Below, piece after piece: positions 32,098 to 33,285 of a stretch of 33,285 bases of DNA. The notes under the pieces are model-generated. The model saw only the letters and a list, made by a program, of their open reading frames with translations, was not told the origin of the DNA and ran no database searches. Each line of letters opens with the position of its first letter. Within the stretch, counting starts at the first letter, position 1. The translations under genes and the position numbers were made by a program. Origin of the DNA: Gammaproteobacteria bacterium (GTDB lineage: Bacteria > Pseudomonadota > Gammaproteobacteria > Natronospirales > REEB76); the NCBI GenBank assembly GCA_028870845.1, contig JAGWOR010000030.1, forward strand, positions 1 to 33,285, read 5' to 3'.

Positions 32098-33285
32098 TCA
32101 AACCGCATGTGCTGTCATACGCCTCTGGCGCCAGAGAACCATCACCAGCAGACCAACGAATGTTGGCATCCCCAAGGCTCCACTTCCGCCCGATGACTTT
32201 GGTGGTGGTGGAGTGACTGCCGCATTTGCATGGCTATAGACCTTTCCATCGAATGTAGCCAGATACACCGTATGAGCAGTGTCGTGTGCCACCGCCATTG
32301 CAGTAACCCATGAACCAAAAATATTATTGTTATCGAGCCCTGAATTAACCTGACGCCAGGTATTGCCTCCGTCGGTTGTCTGGTACACACCATGGTCAAG
32401 GGTGCCCGCATACAGGGTATTCGGATTTACAGGATCCATGGCGAGTGCGGGATAACCATCTGTAGACGTAGGCCCATGGGTTGTCCAGGTATTTCCGCCA
32501 TCAATGCTCTTGTATACGCCTGCGTTATACGCGCTGATATACAGCGTAGTTAACGGGTTGGGATCAAAGACGATATTTTCAATTAAGGCTCCTCCAGGCA
32601 GGTTGGCCCCGATTGGCGCCCAGCTAGCGCCACCGTCAGTGCTCTCCTCGAATTGATCTATGTTGGATTGGCTCTGCACACTCATGAACAGAATCTGCGG
32701 GTTGGCAGGGTCCACTGCCAGGGTGAAGACGTAGTCGTTTGGTGCGGATGTCAGCCGGTTCCAGCTTGCGCCGCCATCCGTTGATTTAAATAGACCACCG
32801 TTGCTGAGCTCGAGAGCGGCATACACGGTATCCGGATTGCTCGGATCTGCGGCTATCGCCGTGATGTATGCATCTTGCGGCAGGCCGTTATTTGCCTGTG
32901 TCCAGGACTGGGCGCTATCCGTACTGACAAGGAAACCTTGCGTGAGGGCAGCGGCGTATAAGCTGGAAGCGTCATTCGGCTTGAATGCAAACGCGCGTAC
33001 GTCAATTCCAGACAAGGGCAACGGCGGTATGCCAGCATTCTCAGGCGACCAGGTATAACCGCCGTCCGTACTCACTCCAAAACCAGAAGTGCTGTTGCCA
33101 AGAAACACTTCCTGCGGGTTTTGTGGCGAGACGGCCAGCACTGCCGAGCCCGACAATTGCAAACCACCATTGATTGCAATCCAGCTGTTGCCGCTATCCT
33201 TGGATGTATACATGCCATATAGGACAGTGGCGGCATCGAGCTTCGCGGAGTTCATGGGGTCAACAGCGATGCTGTTAAACGCCAA
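32098..33285 (-). CDS. Asp-box (BNR) repeat protein with GlyGly-CTERM-like tail, partial
   Basis: C-terminal 395 residues or so of a larger protein; its N-terminus lies beyond the right edge, since the frame stays open to 33285 and the apparent first codon is an internal TTG. About seven Asp-box motifs are visible (STDGGYTW, STDGGASW twice, SIDGGNTW, TTDGGNTW and others), each followed by a DPxNPxTLY-type strand, indicating a beta-propeller. The end has a proline run, SSGGSGALG, a hydrophobic helix (FVGLLVMVLW) and a basic tip (RQRRM). This is the layout of a GlyGly-CTERM sorting signal, normally processed by rhombosortase and linked to type II secretion. It is related in repeat type to the BNR protein at 23449-26583. 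Confidence 0.87.
   Translation of the reverse strand: MAFNSIAVDPMNSAKLDAATVLYGMYTSKDSGNSWIAINGGLQLSGSAVLAVSPQNPQEVFLGNSTSGFGVSTDGGYTWSPENAGIPPLPLSGIDVRAFAFKPNDASSLYAAALTQGFLVSTDSAQSWTQANNGLPQDAYITAIAADPSNPDTVYAALELSNGGLFKSTDGGASWNRLTSAPNDYVFTLAVDPANPQILFMSVQSQSNIDQFEESTDGGASWAPIGANLPGGALIENIVFDPNPLTTLYISAYNAGVYKSIDGGNTWTTHGPTSTDGYPALAMDPVNPNTLYAGTLDHGVYQTTDGGNTWRQVNSGLDNNNIFGSWVTAMAVAHDTAHTVYLATFDGKVYSHANAAVTPPPPKSSGGSGALGMPTFVGLLVMVLWRQRRMTAHAV

Noticed and set aside
32098..33285. Asp-box repeats as DNA-level tandem repeats or a CRISPR-like array
   Set aside because: The repeats are protein motifs with variable spacing and divergent DNA sequence; no regular repeat-spacer pattern exists.

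Overview
The window looks like chromosomal DNA from a moderately GC-rich gammaproteobacterium. The strongest lineage signal is the block polA - small intergenic RNA region - engB (yihA) - cytochrome c4 - dsbA (9784-15637). From memory this order is found in Pseudomonas and Xanthomonas relatives. Stand-alone LptM, ACR3 arsenite efflux, TonB receptors and a GlyGly-CTERM-type tail also fit a free-living gammaproteobacterium. Species cannot be called from the sequence alone. I saw no tRNA, rRNA, insertion sequence, prophage or CRISPR array.

Layout. (1) 32-4563, plus strand: four tightly packed genes (nudC, an EamA exporter, a TANGO2/NRDE protein and an S9 peptidase) with start/stop overlaps or a 7-base gap. 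(2) 4613-9307: a convergent esterase, then an SDR - TerC - broken Dph6-like ATPase - thioesterase run, then two minus-strand orphan genes. (3) 9404-15637: lptM, polA, a candidate 124-nt sRNA, engB on the opposite strand, cytochrome c4, a DsbA paralogue lacking its nucleophilic cysteine, and an intact DsbA. (4) 15695-18243: a secreted protein of unknown function divergent from a hyaluronan-synthase-like glycosyltransferase. (5) 18255-26583, minus strand: a large secreted Asp-box (BNR) protein, a membrane-anchored LytTR regulator, a PQQ-dependent dehydrogenase and a TonB-dependent receptor; the last two overlap by 4 bases. (6) 26704-28717: an arsenic operon arsR-arsC-acr3 with a palindromic operator over its promoter and start codon. 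(7) 28743-33285, minus strand: an MFS transporter, a DUF3667 zinc-ribbon membrane protein, a frameshifted TPR/retropepsin lipoprotein gene, and a second BNR protein that runs off the right edge and ends in a GlyGly-CTERM-like tail.

How genes work together. ArsR, ArsC and ACR3 form a complete arsenate-reduction and arsenite-export unit. Cytochrome c4 and DsbA act in the periplasm and lie next to each other. The PQQ enzyme and its receptor look co-translated, which suggests the receptor imports the cofactor or a substrate linked to it.

The best candidate for an undescribed element is the polA-engB intergenic region. It has a sigma-E-like promoter, two hairpins with C-rich anti-Shine-Dalgarno loops, and a strong intrinsic terminator, in the locus where Spot 42 (enterics) and ErsA (Pseudomonas) are encoded. 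Other points of interest are the degenerate DsbA, two genes broken by frameshift or stop (6833-7475 and 31127-32055), and the PQQ-receptor coupling.
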